A stretch of 64,000 nucleotides of DNA from the NCBI RefSeq assembly GCF_000761215.1, contig NZ_CP009438.1:310001-374000 (forward strand), in the 5' to 3' direction. The position numbers were made by a program, and so were the translations under genes. Shown here one piece after another: positions 1 to 9,087 of this stretch. How positions within the stretch are numbered: position 1 is the stretch's first letter; each line of letters opens with the position of its first letter. Origin of the DNA: Streptomyces glaucescens (GTDB lineage: Bacteria > Actinomycetota > Actinomycetes > Streptomycetales > Streptomycetaceae). Under the pieces are notes generated by a model. The model searched no databases. It saw only the letters and a program-made list of their open reading frames with translations, and was not told the DNA's origin.

Positions 1-300
1 CGCGAAACGCGAGTGTCCGAGACGTCGCATCGCGGCCACCACGTCGCCGGCGACGGCACGCTTCGAGTAGCCCGCGTGGTCCTCCGTGAACCGCGGCCCC
101 CGGGAACGGCCGTATCCCCGCAGGTCCGGGCAGACCACCGTGTGTCCGGCCGCCACGAGCCGCGGGGCCACCCGGTGCCACGTGGCCGACGTACGGGGAT
201 GACCGTGCAGCAGCACGACCGGCGGCCCCTCCCCGCCGAAGCGGACGAAGACCGACGCCTCACCGACGTCGATCCGCTCCTCCTGGAACCCCTCGAACAC
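1..300 (-). CDS. alpha/beta hydrolase, N-terminal part (gene runs off the window)
   Basis: The first 100 residues of an alpha/beta-hydrolase-fold enzyme are visible on the minus strand; the rest lies outside the window. An HGHPRT oxyanion-loop motif follows strand beta-3, and a PDLRGYGRS segment follows strand beta-4. Both are characteristic of the epoxide hydrolase/haloalkane dehalogenase branch. The nucleophile elbow and catalytic His are off the edge, so the substrate cannot be given. The start is the GTG at 298-300, chosen because a GGAGGGAGG ribosome-binding site sits just upstream. No signal peptide is seen, so a cytosolic enzyme is expected. Confidence 0.85.
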   Translation of the reverse strand, partial: MFEGFQEERIDVGEASVFVRFGGEGPPVVLLHGHPRTSATWHRVAPRLVAAGHTVVCPDLRGYGRSRGPRFTEDHAGYSKRAVAGDVVAAMRRLGHSRFA

Positions 301-609
301 GCCGGCCTCCCTCCAGGACGGCCCGCCCGCCACCCCCTCGGAGACGGCACGACCGGTGGCTCCGGGTGCCCTCGCCCGCCACGGCCATGCGCGCGGCGGG
401 GGCGGGCGCAGCCGGACCGCGGTGCCCGGCGGGCGGCCCTTGCTTGCTCTGTCCGGAGCGAACCCTGCGTCCGCGGCTCGCCTGGACGGGCGCACAGATC
501 GAATAACCGCGCGGTGACGGGGTAGAACGGACGCTGGGTGCCGTCCCCTCGTGGGCGGCCCCGCCCACAGACCAGCCGGGAGCGTCCGGCGATAGCGAAG
601 GAAAGCAGT
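301..609. other. intergenic region between divergent hydrolase and cold-shock genes
   Basis: About 310 bp separate the divergent start codons. No convincing coding frame was found: the overlapping open frames have the composition of shadow frames. The stretch must carry the promoters of both genes and probably a 5' untranslated leader for the cold-shock gene, but I could not identify clear -10/-35 hexamers. Confidence 0.5.
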
Positions 610-813
610 ATGGCCAGCGGCACCGTGAAGTGGTTCAACGCCGAGAAGGGCTTCGGATTCATCGCCCAGGACGGCGGCGGACCGGACGTCTTCGCCCACT
701 ACTCCAACATCGCCGGCAACGGCTACCGGGAACTCGTCGAGGGCGAGTCGGTCACCTTCGACGTGACCCAGGGCCAGAAGGGGCCGCAGGCCGAGAACAT
801 CGTGCGCGGCTGA
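610..813 (+). CDS. cold-shock domain protein (CspA family)
   Basis: A 67-residue single cold-shock domain protein, the normal length for the family. Both RNA-binding motifs are present: RNP1 as KGFGFI at residues 13-18 and RNP2 as VFAHY at 27-31. The opening [10 protein letters not shown] is the classical N-terminus. CspA-family proteins bind single-stranded RNA/DNA and act as RNA chaperones. The ATG at 610 is used because it begins the domain exactly and follows GAAAG-type purines; an upstream in-frame ATG at 538 would add a non-homologous tail. It is monocistronic, with a hairpin terminator 38 bp downstream. Confidence 0.96.
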   Translation: MASGTVKWFNAEKGFGFIAQDGGGPDVFAHYSNIAGNGYRELVEGESVTFDVTQGQKGPQAENIVRG

Positions 814-850
814 CGACCGCTGGGGACACCCCGTTCCCGCAGGAAGAGGA

Positions 851-874
851 GGGGCCCGGCACCGGCCGGGTCCC
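851..874 (+). terminator. hairpin terminator after the cold-shock gene
   Basis: A 10-bp stem (851-860 with 865-874, one G-T pair) with a 4-nt ACCG loop lies just downstream of the cold-shock stop codon. It is followed by TTCTCC rather than a T-run, as is usual for Streptomyces terminators. Confidence 0.7.
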
Positions 875-1099
875 TTCTCCGTGTGTCCCCGGGCATCCTG
901 GTCACTGTCCCCGTCCGCCGCCGCCGGGGCCGGCCCGGCGCCCTCGCCGGGTGCCGGCTCCGTCCGGGCCACCGGCGAGGACCGCGGATCGTCAGCCGCC
1001 TCCCCGCGTCCCGCTCGCCGTCCAGCGGTCGGCCGGCTGCCTTCCCCGGGGAGGCAGTGGGTCCCGTACTCGCCGCACTCCCCCGGCCACGGGACCGTC

Positions 1100-1942
1100 T
1101 CACCATCCCCCGGCGAAGAAGCGGGCCAGCGCCTGCTGCGAGTTCACCGCGTTCGTGACATTGGCGAAGGCGATGACGAGCCAGGCGGCCGCCAGCAGTG
1201 ACGAGACGGCGGCGAGCACCGTCGTACGCCTCGACCGGCCCTCGGCCGATGTCCTCGACCGCTTCCACAGCACGACCCCCGTCACGGCCAGCGCACAGGT
1301 GAGCGCGGCGGCCATCGTGGCGAGCACGGCGTGGTAGACGGCGAAGTCGCCGGCCATCACGGTGAGGGCCGGGGAATGCCGGGGACTCGGCGAGGCGTCC
1401 GCCTGGTGCCGCACCTCGGCGAGGGTGGCGGCGAGTTCACCGTCCGCGCCACCACTGGTCAGCATCGGCAGCAGGGACGCGAAGGGCGCCGCCGCGCCCT
1501 GCACATTGGCCACCAGGGCCACCAGGGCGAAGAGTCCGAGTGCTGCGGCCGAGACCCAGGACAGCCCGAGGCGCACACGAGCGGGCCACCCGCCGGTCCG
1601 CTGCCGCACCTGCCGCCACAGGACGACGCCCAGCGCCACGGCCACCGCGAGGAGCAGCGCGGAGACACCGGCCTTGACCAGGTGGAAGCGGAACCAGAAG
1701 GCGACCGCGGTCTCCAGCCGGTCGGGGAGGTCACCGCTGCCGGACCTCCAGTAGGCGACGAATCCCTGGCGGAAGGTGTCGCTGACGTTCGCCGTGCTGA
1801 CGGAGGAATCACGTGCCAGGGCGTTGGGCGCGACGAAGAACGCGAGAAGGGTCGCCGCGGCCAGCGCGGTCAGTGTGCCGAGCCGCCGCCGTGGCGTCTC
1901 GGTCATGCGGAGGACGGGGCGGAAGGGACTGAAGCGCGTCAT
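1100..1942 (-). CDS. conserved four-helix membrane protein
   Basis: A 280-residue membrane protein with about four hydrophobic segments: one near residues 22-42 that may be a signal anchor, then about 92-112, 128-150 and 205-228, with a last one near 245-265. The segment between the first two helices is polar and would face outside. I do not recognise a characterised family; it resembles integral membrane proteins of unknown function that are common in Streptomyces. Two starts are possible, ATG at 1942 or ATG at 1906 (MTETPRRRL). Neither has a strong Shine-Dalgarno, and the longer one is given. Confidence 0.75.
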   Translation of the reverse strand: MTRFSPFRPVLRMTETPRRRLGTLTALAAATLLAFFVAPNALARDSSVSTANVSDTFRQGFVAYWRSGSGDLPDRLETAVAFWFRFHLVKAGVSALLLAVAVALGVVLWRQVRQRTGGWPARVRLGLSWVSAAALGLFALVALVANVQGAAAPFASLLPMLTSGGADGELAATLAEVRHQADASPSPRHSPALTVMAGDFAVYHAVLATMAAALTCALAVTGVVLWKRSRTSAEGRSRRTTVLAAVSSLLAAAWLVIAFANVTNAVNSQQALARFFAGGW

Positions 1943-2127
1943 GGGGGACTTTCGCGTCTGGTGGAGGCGGCAGCGTCTTTCCGCCGGGGGCGCGGATCGC
2001 GGTTCCCGGACACGGAAGGTAGCGCGGTGGCGCCGGGACGGTCACTGCGGCCGGCCCCCGCGAACGAGGTGGGGCTGTCCCCCGTGCGGCCGCCGAGGGT
2101 TCGACGGTGTGCGTCGCGCTCGTGCCC

Positions 2128-4911
2128 TCACCAGGCCAGCTCGTCGATCAGTGCGGTGATGTCCGGCTCGGCCGTGCGCCCCAGTGTCTGTTCGGCCCAG
2201 ATCACCTTCCCCCTCGCCGCGTAGCGGGTGCCCCAGCGGTCGGCGAACTGGGAGACGAGGAACAGGCCGCGGCCTCCCTCGTCGGTGGTGGCGGCGCGGC
2301 GCAGCCGCGGTGAGGTGTTGCTGCCGTCCGAGACCTCCAGCACCAGGGTGCGGCCCAGCAGCATCCGCACCCGTACGGGTGGAGCGCCGTAGCGGATCGC
2401 GTTGGTGAGGAGTTCGCTGAGGACCAGTTCCGTGGTGAAGGACGCCTCCTCCAGGCCCCAGTCGGCGAGCCGGCCGCCGACCTCGGCGCGCACGCGCGAG
2501 ACGGCCGTCACGTCGAACGGCACGTCCCAGGCCGCCACCCGGGCCGGGTCCAGCAGCCGGGTCCGGGCCACCAGCAGGGCCACGTCGTCCCGGGGCCGGT
2601 CGGGCAGCATGGACTCCATGACGGCGCGGCACGTGTCCTCCGGCGAACGGTCCGGGCCGGCGACGGCCACGCGGAGCATCCGCAGGCCCTCGTCGAGGTC
2701 GCGTCCGCGGTCCTGCACCAGTCCGTCGGTGAACAGCACGAGCCGGCTGCCCTCGGGAAGATCGAGTTCGCCGTTCTCGAAGGGGTGCCCGCCCACACCC
2801 AGCGGCGGTGACAGGGGGAGGTCGGGGAAGGTCACCCTGCCCTGCGGGTCGACCACGGCCGGGGCGACGTGCCCGGCGCGGGAGAGGGTGCAGTGCCCGC
2901 CGACCGGGTCGTAGACGGCGTACAGGCAGGTGGCGCCCGTGACCGGGGCGCCGTCGCTGTGGGCGTGGGATGCCTGGCTGTCCAGCAGGGTCACCATCTC
3001 GTCGAGGTGGCTGAGCAGTTCGTCCGGGGAGAGGTCCAGTGAGGAGAAGTTCAGCACCGCGGTCCGCAGCCGGCCCATGGTCACCGCGGCGTGCAGCCCG
3101 TGCCCGACGATGTCGCCGACGACCAGCGCCACCCGGAAGCCGGGCAGGGGGATGACGTCGAACCAGTCACCGCCCACGCCGGCCCGCGCGGGCAGGTACC
3201 GCCAGGCGATCTCCAGGGCTTCCTGGTCGGGGACGTCGCGGGGCAGCAGGCTGCGCTGCAGGGTCACGGCCAGGGTGTGCTCGCGGGCGTAGCGGCGGGC
3301 GTTGTCGATGGCGACGGCGGCCCGGGCGACCAGTTCCTCGGCGACGGCGACGTCCTCCTCCTCGAAGGGAAGGGAACCCGCGCCCCGCCAGAAGTTGACC
3401 ATGCCGAGGACGATTCCCCGGGCCCGCAGGGGGACGGTGATCAGCGAGTGGATGCCGTACTCCAGGGCCTGGTCGGCCCCCTCGGGGTCCTGGGCGCGCC
3501 AGTCCTGTGCGTGGTGCAGGTCGGCGACGCGGACGGCCTTGCCACGGTGCAGGGCCGCCACCATCGGGGTGTCGGCCACCACGAACTGGATCAGGTCTCC
3601 GACCGGCTGGAGCGGGTGCCCGCTGCGGGCCTCGCTCAGTGCGGTGCGCCGCATGCGCCGTACCGCACCGGTGGGCTCGTCGCCGCGCAGGACGGAGTCG
3701 AGGAGTTCCACGGTGACGAAGTCGGCCATGCGGGGCACCGCCACCTCGGCGAGCTCCTCCGCCGTGCGCCGGATGTCCAGGGTGGTGCCGATGCGGACGC
3801 CCGCCTCGTACAGGAGGGTCAGCCGTTCGCGTGCCACCTCGGCCTGGCCGGTCAGGGCCCGCAGCTCGGTGGTGTCGCGGAAGGTGGCCACCAGTCCGGG
3901 GGCGCCGCCGTGGGGTTCGATGCGCCGGGTGTTGACCGCGAGCAGCCGCTCGCCGGCCGGCAGCACTTCGTCGGAGACCGGCTCGCCCGATGTCAGCAGC
4001 CGGGTCAGCCGGGGGCCGAGGCCCAGTTCCCCGACCGGTCGCCGGTCGGCGTCCCCGGGGAGGTCCAGCAGGCGGCGGGCCTCGTCGTTGGCGAGCATCA
4101 GCTGCCCGTCGTCGCCGACGATCAGGACGCCTTCGCGTACCGCGTGCAGTACGGCGTCATGGTGCTCGAACATGCGTGTGATCTCGGCCGGGCCGAGTCC
4201 GTGCGTCTGCCGGCGCAGCCGTCGGCTGACCAGGGCGGTGCCGACGACGGCGAGCGTGAGCGCGCCGGCCGCCGCGGCCAGCATCACCGGGAGCTGATGG
4301 TTCAGCACCTGGCCCAGCGTGTCGAACTGGATCCCGGCGCTGACCATGCCGACCACGCGTCCGTTGCCGTCCCGCACGGGCACCACCGCGCGCACGGCGT
4401 CCGCGGGGTCGCCGTGGAACGTCTCGGTGAAGGCCGTTCCCTCCGCGGCGGGGCCCACACCCTCCGCCCTGGTGCCGATCAGCTCGGGCTGGGGGTCGGT
4501 GAGCCGCACCCCCTTGGGGTCGAGGACGGTGACGAAGTCGACTCCGGAGCCTCGTCTGGCCGCCTCCGCCGCTCCCTGGAGCTGGGCCGTCGGGTCCGGT
4601 GACAGCAGCGCGGCGGCCGTGCCGGGCGCGTGCGCGAACGCCTCCGCCGCCGCGAGGGAACGGTGTTCGGCGCCCTGCTCCGCCCCGTACCGCCCCTGTA
4701 CCACCAGGGCGGCGACCGCCACCGCGACGAGCACCAGCATGATCAGGACCTGCAGGAGGAAGACCTGCGCGGCGAGTGTACCGACGCTCAGGGGCGCCGG
4801 CAGGCGGCGTCCCGGGGAGTGCGGGGCCCGCGGGTGACGGGACGAGCCGGACCGGCGCCGTTCGCGGGGCGGCGCCGCTCTCGTCCGGGACCGGCGAGCA
4901 GGACCGATCAT
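2128..4911 (-). CDS. membrane sensor with PAS, GAF, SpoIIE phosphatase and HATPase domains
   Basis: A 927-residue multidomain regulator of the partner-switching type. In order: basic N-terminus; transmembrane helix at about 48-72; extracellular sensor region (single-Cache-like) at about 75-205; second helix at about 208-232; PAS domain at about 245-350; GAF at about 365-545; SpoIIE-type PP2C phosphatase at about 560-780, with GGDWFDV and VGDIVGHG metal-binding motifs and a C-terminal DDVALL motif; and an anti-sigma-type HATPase_c domain at the C-terminus (ELLTNAIRYG N-box, DEGGRGLFLV G-box). Such proteins dephosphorylate anti-anti-sigma factors, while the kinase domain phosphorylates or binds them. 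Having both activities with an external sensor suggests it tunes an alternative sigma factor. It lies next to a second, cytosolic SpoIIE protein. Confidence 0.93.
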   Translation of the reverse strand: MIGPARRSRTRAAPPRERRRSGSSRHPRAPHSPGRRLPAPLSVGTLAAQVFLLQVLIMLVLVAVAVAALVVQGRYGAEQGAEHRSLAAAEAFAHAPGTAAALLSPDPTAQLQGAAEAARRGSGVDFVTVLDPKGVRLTDPQPELIGTRAEGVGPAAEGTAFTETFHGDPADAVRAVVPVRDGNGRVVGMVSAGIQFDTLGQVLNHQLPVMLAAAAGALTLAVVGTALVSRRLRRQTHGLGPAEITRMFEHHDAVLHAVREGVLIVGDDGQLMLANDEARRLLDLPGDADRRPVGELGLGPRLTRLLTSGEPVSDEVLPAGERLLAVNTRRIEPHGGAPGLVATFRDTTELRALTGQAEVARERLTLLYEAGVRIGTTLDIRRTAEELAEVAVPRMADFVTVELLDSVLRGDEPTGAVRRMRRTALSEARSGHPLQPVGDLIQFVVADTPMVAALHRGKAVRVADLHHAQDWRAQDPEGADQALEYGIHSLITVPLRARGIVLGMVNFWRGAGSLPFEEEDVAVAEELVARAAVAIDNARRYAREHTLAVTLQRSLLPRDVPDQEALEIAWRYLPARAGVGGDWFDVIPLPGFRVALVVGDIVGHGLHAAVTMGRLRTAVLNFSSLDLSPDELLSHLDEMVTLLDSQASHAHSDGAPVTGATCLYAVYDPVGGHCTLSRAGHVAPAVVDPQGRVTFPDLPLSPPLGVGGHPFENGELDLPEGSRLVLFTDGLVQDRGRDLDEGLRMLRVAVAGPDRSPEDTCRAVMESMLPDRPRDDVALLVARTRLLDPARVAAWDVPFDVTAVSRVRAEVGGRLADWGLEEASFTTELVLSELLTNAIRYGAPPVRVRMLLGRTLVLEVSDGSNTSPRLRRAATTDEGGRGLFLVSQFADRWGTRYAARGKVIWAEQTLGRTAEPDITALIDELAW

Positions 4912-5198
4912 GTCCCATTTCTAGCACCACGTCCGCTTTGCGGGCGACTGCTGCGGACCGGAGGGGGCGGCTGCCGGTTCCGCACCGCGGGCCGGGCAGC
5001 GGCTGCGCCCGCTCGTCGTCCGCGGGTCGTGCACCGCGGGTCGTCCCGCGGGTCCGCGCGGCCGGGCACAGGGCCCGGCCGTTCAGGGGCGGCGCCGCAC
5101 CCGGACGGCGGCCGAAGGGGCGCCGCGGGCCCACGGCGCGCCCCGCCGGTCCCGCTCGTGCGGCCGGGCGCCCGCCGGTCCGGCGGCGCGGGCCCCGT

Positions 5199-6950
5199 TC
5201 ACCGGCGGCTTCCGGGGGCCGTCCCGCCGGCGTTCGACCCGCTGGGCGTGCGCAGCGTCAGGAGAGCCACGTCGTCGTCGTTGTCGAGGGGGCGGACCCG
5301 GCGCAGGAGCTGGTCGGTGAAGGAGGCCAGCGGGCGGTGGGCGAGGGCGGCGGCGTGCCGGCGGAGCCGGTCCAGCCCCTCGTCGAGGGTGTGCCCGGGT
5401 TCCTCGATCAGGCCGTCGGTGTAGAGGACCAGCGTCGAGCCGGGCGGCAGGAGGACCGTCGCGTCGGGGCGGGGCCTGCCCACCCCGGTTCCCAGGAGGA
5501 TGCCGTGGCCGTCGGTGAGGTAGCGGGCCAGTCCGTCGTGGCTGATCAGCAGCGGGGGCGGGTGGCCCGCGTTGGTCCAGGACAGCTTCCACCGGCCGTC
5601 GGGTGTCTCCTCGACCCGGGAGAGGATCACGGTGGCCATGGTGACGTCGGTGATGTGCATGATCGCCTCGTCCAGCCGTTCGAGGATCCGGCTGGGCGGA
5701 TCCTGCTGCGACCAGGCGTAGGCGCGCAGCATGTTGCGGAGCTGGGCCATTCCGGCCGCGGCCTCCAGATCGTGGCCGACGACGTCTCCGACGGCCAGCG
5801 CGGTGGCGTCGTCGGACAGCCGGAAGGCGTCGTACCAGTCACCGCCGACCTGCGAGGCGTTCGGCGCGGGCAGGTAGCGGACCGTCATCTCCAGCCCGGG
5901 CACCCGGGGCATCTGGGGCAGCAGGTGGTTCTGCATGGTCTCGGCGACCTTGCGCTGGCGCTGGTAGAGACGCGCGTTGTCCAGGGCGATGCCGGCGCGG
6001 CGGGCGATGTCCTCGATCAGCGGCAGATCGGCGGGGGTGAACTCCCGCGACCGGCCGGCCCGGCCCAGGGTCAGGGCGCCCAGGACCTCCCGGGCGCTGC
6101 GGATGGGGGCGATGGCGGCGGAGTGCATGCCGGTGGCCTCGAACAGACGGCGCTGTTCGAGCGCGATACCCGAATCGGGCTCGCGCTGGTACGTCTCCGG
6201 TGCGGCCACCGCGGAGGCGACCCCGCGCAGCGCCCTGGACAGCGGCATCGGGGACTCCTCCGGGAGCGGGGGCATCGGTCCCTGGAGGTCGTCGTGGTGC
6301 ACCAGGGTGTCCCCCTCGGCGTGGACGACGACCGTGCGCCACACTTCGTCCCGCTCGGTGATCAGATCGATGACGGCCCACTCCGCCAGCCGGGGCACCA
6401 CCAGGGCCACCAGCCGCCGCAGCGTCTCGTCCACGTCGAGCGTGGACGTCAGCCGCGCGGTCGCCTCGGCCAGCAGGGCCAGCCGCTCGAGTTCCGTCAG
6501 GGGCTGGGCCGACGGATCCGGCCGGGTGCCGCCTCTGCCCCGGTCGTCCACCGCGTGGAAGAGCACCAGGGTGGCGGACTCGTCACCGCCGGCTCCGCCG
6601 TACGGAGCGATCAGCCACGAGATGGGCAGCAGCGAACCGTCACCGCGTGCGAAGTAGTCGCTCTCCACCTGGGCGGGGCGCCCTGCGTGGAAGGCGTGCC
6701 GCATGCGGCACCGGGCCCTCGGCATGGGCCGGCCGGCGGCGTCCCGGTGCAGCAGGTCGTGCGCGTCGCGGCCGAGCAGGTCCACGGCAGGCCGTTCCAG
6801 GAGTCGTTCGGCGAGGGCGTTGACGGCGATGATCCGGCCCTGCGCGTCCACGACGTAGGCGCCGGCGCCGATCGCGTCCAGCAACCCCGCGAGCGCGGCC
6901 GACGGCGCTTCCGGCTTCCCGGGAAGGTCCGCGGACCCCGCTACGGCCAT
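5199..6950 (-). CDS. cytosolic PAS-GAF-SpoIIE protein phosphatase
   Basis: A 583-residue soluble regulator: PAS domain at about 20-130, GAF at about 160-330, then a SpoIIE-type PP2C domain at about 345-565. The metal-binding motifs GGDWYDAF and VGDVVGHD and the final NDDDVALLTL are intact, so it should be an active Ser/Thr phosphatase, probably acting on a phosphorylated STAS-domain anti-anti-sigma factor. It has no membrane helix and no HATPase domain. It precedes the membrane-bound SpoIIE protein in the same direction, but about 290 bp separate them, so co-transcription is uncertain. The ATG start at 6950 follows AGGATCAT. Confidence 0.92.
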   Translation of the reverse strand: MAVAGSADLPGKPEAPSAALAGLLDAIGAGAYVVDAQGRIIAVNALAERLLERPAVDLLGRDAHDLLHRDAAGRPMPRARCRMRHAFHAGRPAQVESDYFARGDGSLLPISWLIAPYGGAGGDESATLVLFHAVDDRGRGGTRPDPSAQPLTELERLALLAEATARLTSTLDVDETLRRLVALVVPRLAEWAVIDLITERDEVWRTVVVHAEGDTLVHHDDLQGPMPPLPEESPMPLSRALRGVASAVAAPETYQREPDSGIALEQRRLFEATGMHSAAIAPIRSAREVLGALTLGRAGRSREFTPADLPLIEDIARRAGIALDNARLYQRQRKVAETMQNHLLPQMPRVPGLEMTVRYLPAPNASQVGGDWYDAFRLSDDATALAVGDVVGHDLEAAAGMAQLRNMLRAYAWSQQDPPSRILERLDEAIMHITDVTMATVILSRVEETPDGRWKLSWTNAGHPPPLLISHDGLARYLTDGHGILLGTGVGRPRPDATVLLPPGSTLVLYTDGLIEEPGHTLDEGLDRLRRHAAALAHRPLASFTDQLLRRVRPLDNDDDVALLTLRTPSGSNAGGTAPGSRR

Positions 6951-7288
6951 GATCCTCCTCTGCCCTGCCGATCATCCTATCCGCCGGGAGTCACCGGCAC
7001 GCCGGTCGGCGTGCAGTTCCATGTGCCCCTCGCGTGCGGGAACAGACTCATTTTCCACGGCATGGGGAGACCTGATCACCCTCTCGCTGCATTTCACCCC
7101 GGTGGGGCCGGAGGGGGAGGCCGTGCGCCGCCACGGGCACGCACGAGGGGGCTGGCCGGCCACGGCCGGCGAAGTCTTCGGCCCGGGTGACGGCCGGGGT
7201 CCGGCTCCGGCTCGCGTGGGCGGCCGGCAGCGCGCCGCCCGGCCGGTCTCCCGGATCCGGACGGCGCTGGGGAGTACGGGCGTCACCC
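6951..7288. other. intergenic stretch with no recognised gene
   Basis: About 340 bp between the start of the SpoIIE gene and the end of phoX. A 104-codon minus-strand frame spans most of it, but its Arg/Pro/Ser-rich composition and lack of any motif look like a shadow. The part near 7020-7080 is less GC-rich than its surroundings and probably holds the SpoIIE promoter. I see nothing else. Confidence 0.4.
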
Positions 7289-7319
7289 GCCCGGGGCGGC
7301 GGCCGACGCGCCGCCGGGC
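7289..7319 (-). terminator. probable terminator of phoX
   Basis: A hairpin of 11 bp with a 2-nt bulge (GCCCGG-GG-CGGCG against CGCCGCCGGGC, loop GCCGACG) begins 11 bp past the phoX stop codon. Confidence 0.5.
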
Positions 7320-7329
7320 GGCCGACGCG

Positions 7330-8688
7330 TCACAGCGCGCCGCGCACCCAGGGCCCCGTGATGGCGAAGGTGATGCCGGGCGTCTGGACGTTGACGAAGA
7401 GCCATTTGCCCTTTTTCGGCTCGAACACCGAACCGGCCCACTCCGAGCCCCGGTGGTCGGCCGCCGGGACGTTCTTGCCCGCGGTCCCGCCCCGCAGGTC
7501 CACCGTGTTGGCGGCGAACCGGAAGATCTCGCCCTCCGGGGTCAGCCCCTGCACGTAGTCCGTGTCGGCACCGTCCTCGCACAGCACCAGGCCCCCGCGG
7601 GGACTGACGCACATGTTGTCGGGGTTGTTCAGGACGTCGGCGCCGGGCGACGCGAACAGCACCCGGAACTCGTCGGTGCACGGGTCGAGCTCGAAGACCT
7701 GGCCCTGGCGGACGGGACCGCCGTCGGTGGTGATCGCGTAGATGCGCCCGTTGCCGTACCAGGCGCCCTCCAGCCGGCTGAACACCGCGGCGCCGTTCGC
7801 CTGCGCCTGTGTCCGGACCGTGTCGGCCGCCGGGTCGACGTCGTCCACCGGTACCCAGGAGACGGTGCCGTAGCACTGCTCGCCGTCGAGCCGGGTGTCG
7901 TAGGAGGTGTCGCCGATGCGCAGCGCCTCGAGCCGGCCGCCCTTGGCCAGGTCGCCGGGCACGGTGGGGACGAACCGGTACAGGCAGGCGTTGGGGCGGT
8001 CCTCGGTCTCGTAGACGTATCCGGTCGCCCGGTCCACGGCGACCGCCTCGTGGTTGAACCGGCCCATCGCCCGGTACGGCTCGGGATTGCCCTTGCCCTC
8101 CGAGGCCACCTCGAAGATGTAGCCGTGGCGCTTGCCGGAGACCGTGGAGAAGGACTCCTCACAGGTGAGCCACGTCTTCCACGGGGTCGGCCCGCCGGCG
8201 CAGTTGCGCATGGTGCCGCCGAGACTGCCGTACGACTCCAGCCACTGACCGGCGTCCGGGTCGAACACGAGCGTGGTGGTGCCGCCGCCGGCGCCCGGAT
8301 CGTAGGCGGGCGCGGTGAAGGCGGCACCGGCGGCGATCTCGTGGTTGCGGACGAGGTGCACCTTGTCGCCGTGGCGGAAAGCGGCCATGCCGTCGTGCGC
8401 GGGCGGCGTGCGCACACCGTCGTCCATGAGGTCGTTCGTCCAGCCGTACGAGATGTACTCGAAGCCGCGCGGCAGCTGGAGCAGCTCCAGCCCGGTCGCC
8501 TCGTCCTTCGCCGGCCTCAGCGGCCCGTAGCCCGGGTCGAAGTCGAGCTTGACCGGAGCGGCCGCCGCCGTGCGCGCGGCGAGGGCCTGGAAGGGCACGG
8601 AGGCGGCCGCGGCCACTGCCGCACCGCGCAGCAGGGTGCGCCGTTCGAAGCCGGAACCGGTCGGTCTTCCCGCAGACGTGCCTGTCAT
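7330..8688 (-). CDS. phoX: Tat-exported PhoX-family alkaline phosphatase (DUF839)
   Basis: A 452-residue PhoX-like enzyme. A twin-arginine signal (ERRTLLRG followed by an Ala-rich core and an ARTAAAA cleavage region) occupies about residues 15-45, fitting Tat export of a protein that folds with metal cofactors in the cytoplasm. Known PhoX enzymes bind Fe and Ca and release phosphate from a wide range of organophosphates. Family landmarks are RFNHEAVAVD, LVRNHEIAAG, LTCEES and NNPDNMCVSPRGGL. The gene is monocistronic, and its upstream region carries a four-unit PHO box, so induction by PhoP under phosphate starvation is expected. RBS GAGAGGACTCCC precedes the ATG. Confidence 0.92.
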   Translation of the reverse strand: MTGTSAGRPTGSGFERRTLLRGAAVAAAASVPFQALAARTAAAAPVKLDFDPGYGPLRPAKDEATGLELLQLPRGFEYISYGWTNDLMDDGVRTPPAHDGMAAFRHGDKVHLVRNHEIAAGAAFTAPAYDPGAGGGTTTLVFDPDAGQWLESYGSLGGTMRNCAGGPTPWKTWLTCEESFSTVSGKRHGYIFEVASEGKGNPEPYRAMGRFNHEAVAVDRATGYVYETEDRPNACLYRFVPTVPGDLAKGGRLEALRIGDTSYDTRLDGEQCYGTVSWVPVDDVDPAADTVRTQAQANGAAVFSRLEGAWYGNGRIYAITTDGGPVRQGQVFELDPCTDEFRVLFASPGADVLNNPDNMCVSPRGGLVLCEDGADTDYVQGLTPEGEIFRFAANTVDLRGGTAGKNVPAADHRGSEWAGSVFEPKKGKWLFVNVQTPGITFAITGPWVRGAL

Positions 8689-8759
8689 GGGAGTCCTCTC
8701 GATACGACGAACTGTCAGAGGGGGGCGGCGCCAGTCACTTCGAGCATTAACCCTCGGGA

Positions 8760-8803
8760 CGCCGTTGAACGGAAGGTGAGCGGTGAGACAACCTGACGTG
8801 AAC
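8760..8803 (-). promoter_or_regulatory. PHO box: four 11-bp direct repeats upstream of phoX
   Basis: Read on the minus strand, four consecutive 11-nt units end about 71 bp before the phoX start: GTTCACGTCAG, GTTGTCTCACC, GCTCACCTTCC and GTTCAACGGCG. The Streptomyces PhoP-binding unit is a conserved GTTCA-type heptamer followed by four less conserved bases. Units 1 and 4 fit well, units 2 and 3 less so. This layout matches core PHO boxes of phosphate-regulated promoters. Confidence 0.78.
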
Positions 8804-8883
8804 CCGCCATCTTCTTCCAGGACCGGTCCGCGGCCGGTGCCCGCCGGTCGTGCCGGGTTCCGGCGGGCCGTGGGAGCGTCGCC

Positions 8884-9087
8884 TCACTCTCGGTACTCGC
8901 CGGTGCGCCGGAAGCCGGCGCCGTGCAGCCGCGCGTCGGCCTCGGCGAGCGGCACGGGCCGCGACAGCCGGGAGAGCGGCAGCCGCGGCCCTGCGCCGAA
9001 CACCCCAGTCGCGCTGTTCATGGTCTTCACGTCCAGGAGCAGGCCCCACCACGAGCCGTCGGCCCGGGTGCCCTCACCGAGCCGCAC
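8884..9087 (-). CDS. small hypothetical protein
   Basis: A 67-residue frame with protein-like composition (DGSWWGLLLDV, then GAGPRLPLSR and a GFRRTG end). It looks like the small Streptomyces proteins of unknown function that end with a short Arg-rich helix. The GTG at 9087 is the most upstream start that keeps this composition, but no strong RBS is present and the ATG at about 9020 is an alternative. No domain, signal peptide or membrane helix. It stands alone between phoX and another hypothetical gene on the same strand. Confidence 0.5.
   Translation of the reverse strand: MRLGEGTRADGSWWGLLLDVKTMNSATGVFGAGPRLPLSRLSRPVPLAEADARLHGAGFRRTGEYRE

Noticed and set aside
13..568. Two open frames over the first 570 bp
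   Set aside because: The minus-strand alpha/beta hydrolase explains 1-300, and the remainder has no coding character.
4776..7190. 804-codon open frame on the plus strand
   Set aside because: It lies antisense to the PAS-GAF-SpoIIE gene and its neighbour, is Gly/Arg/Val-rich with no motif, and is a typical GC-rich shadow frame.
6972..7286. 104-codon minus-strand frame between SpoIIE and phoX genes
   Set aside because: Arg/Pro/Ser-rich, no RBS, overlaps the probable phoX terminator.
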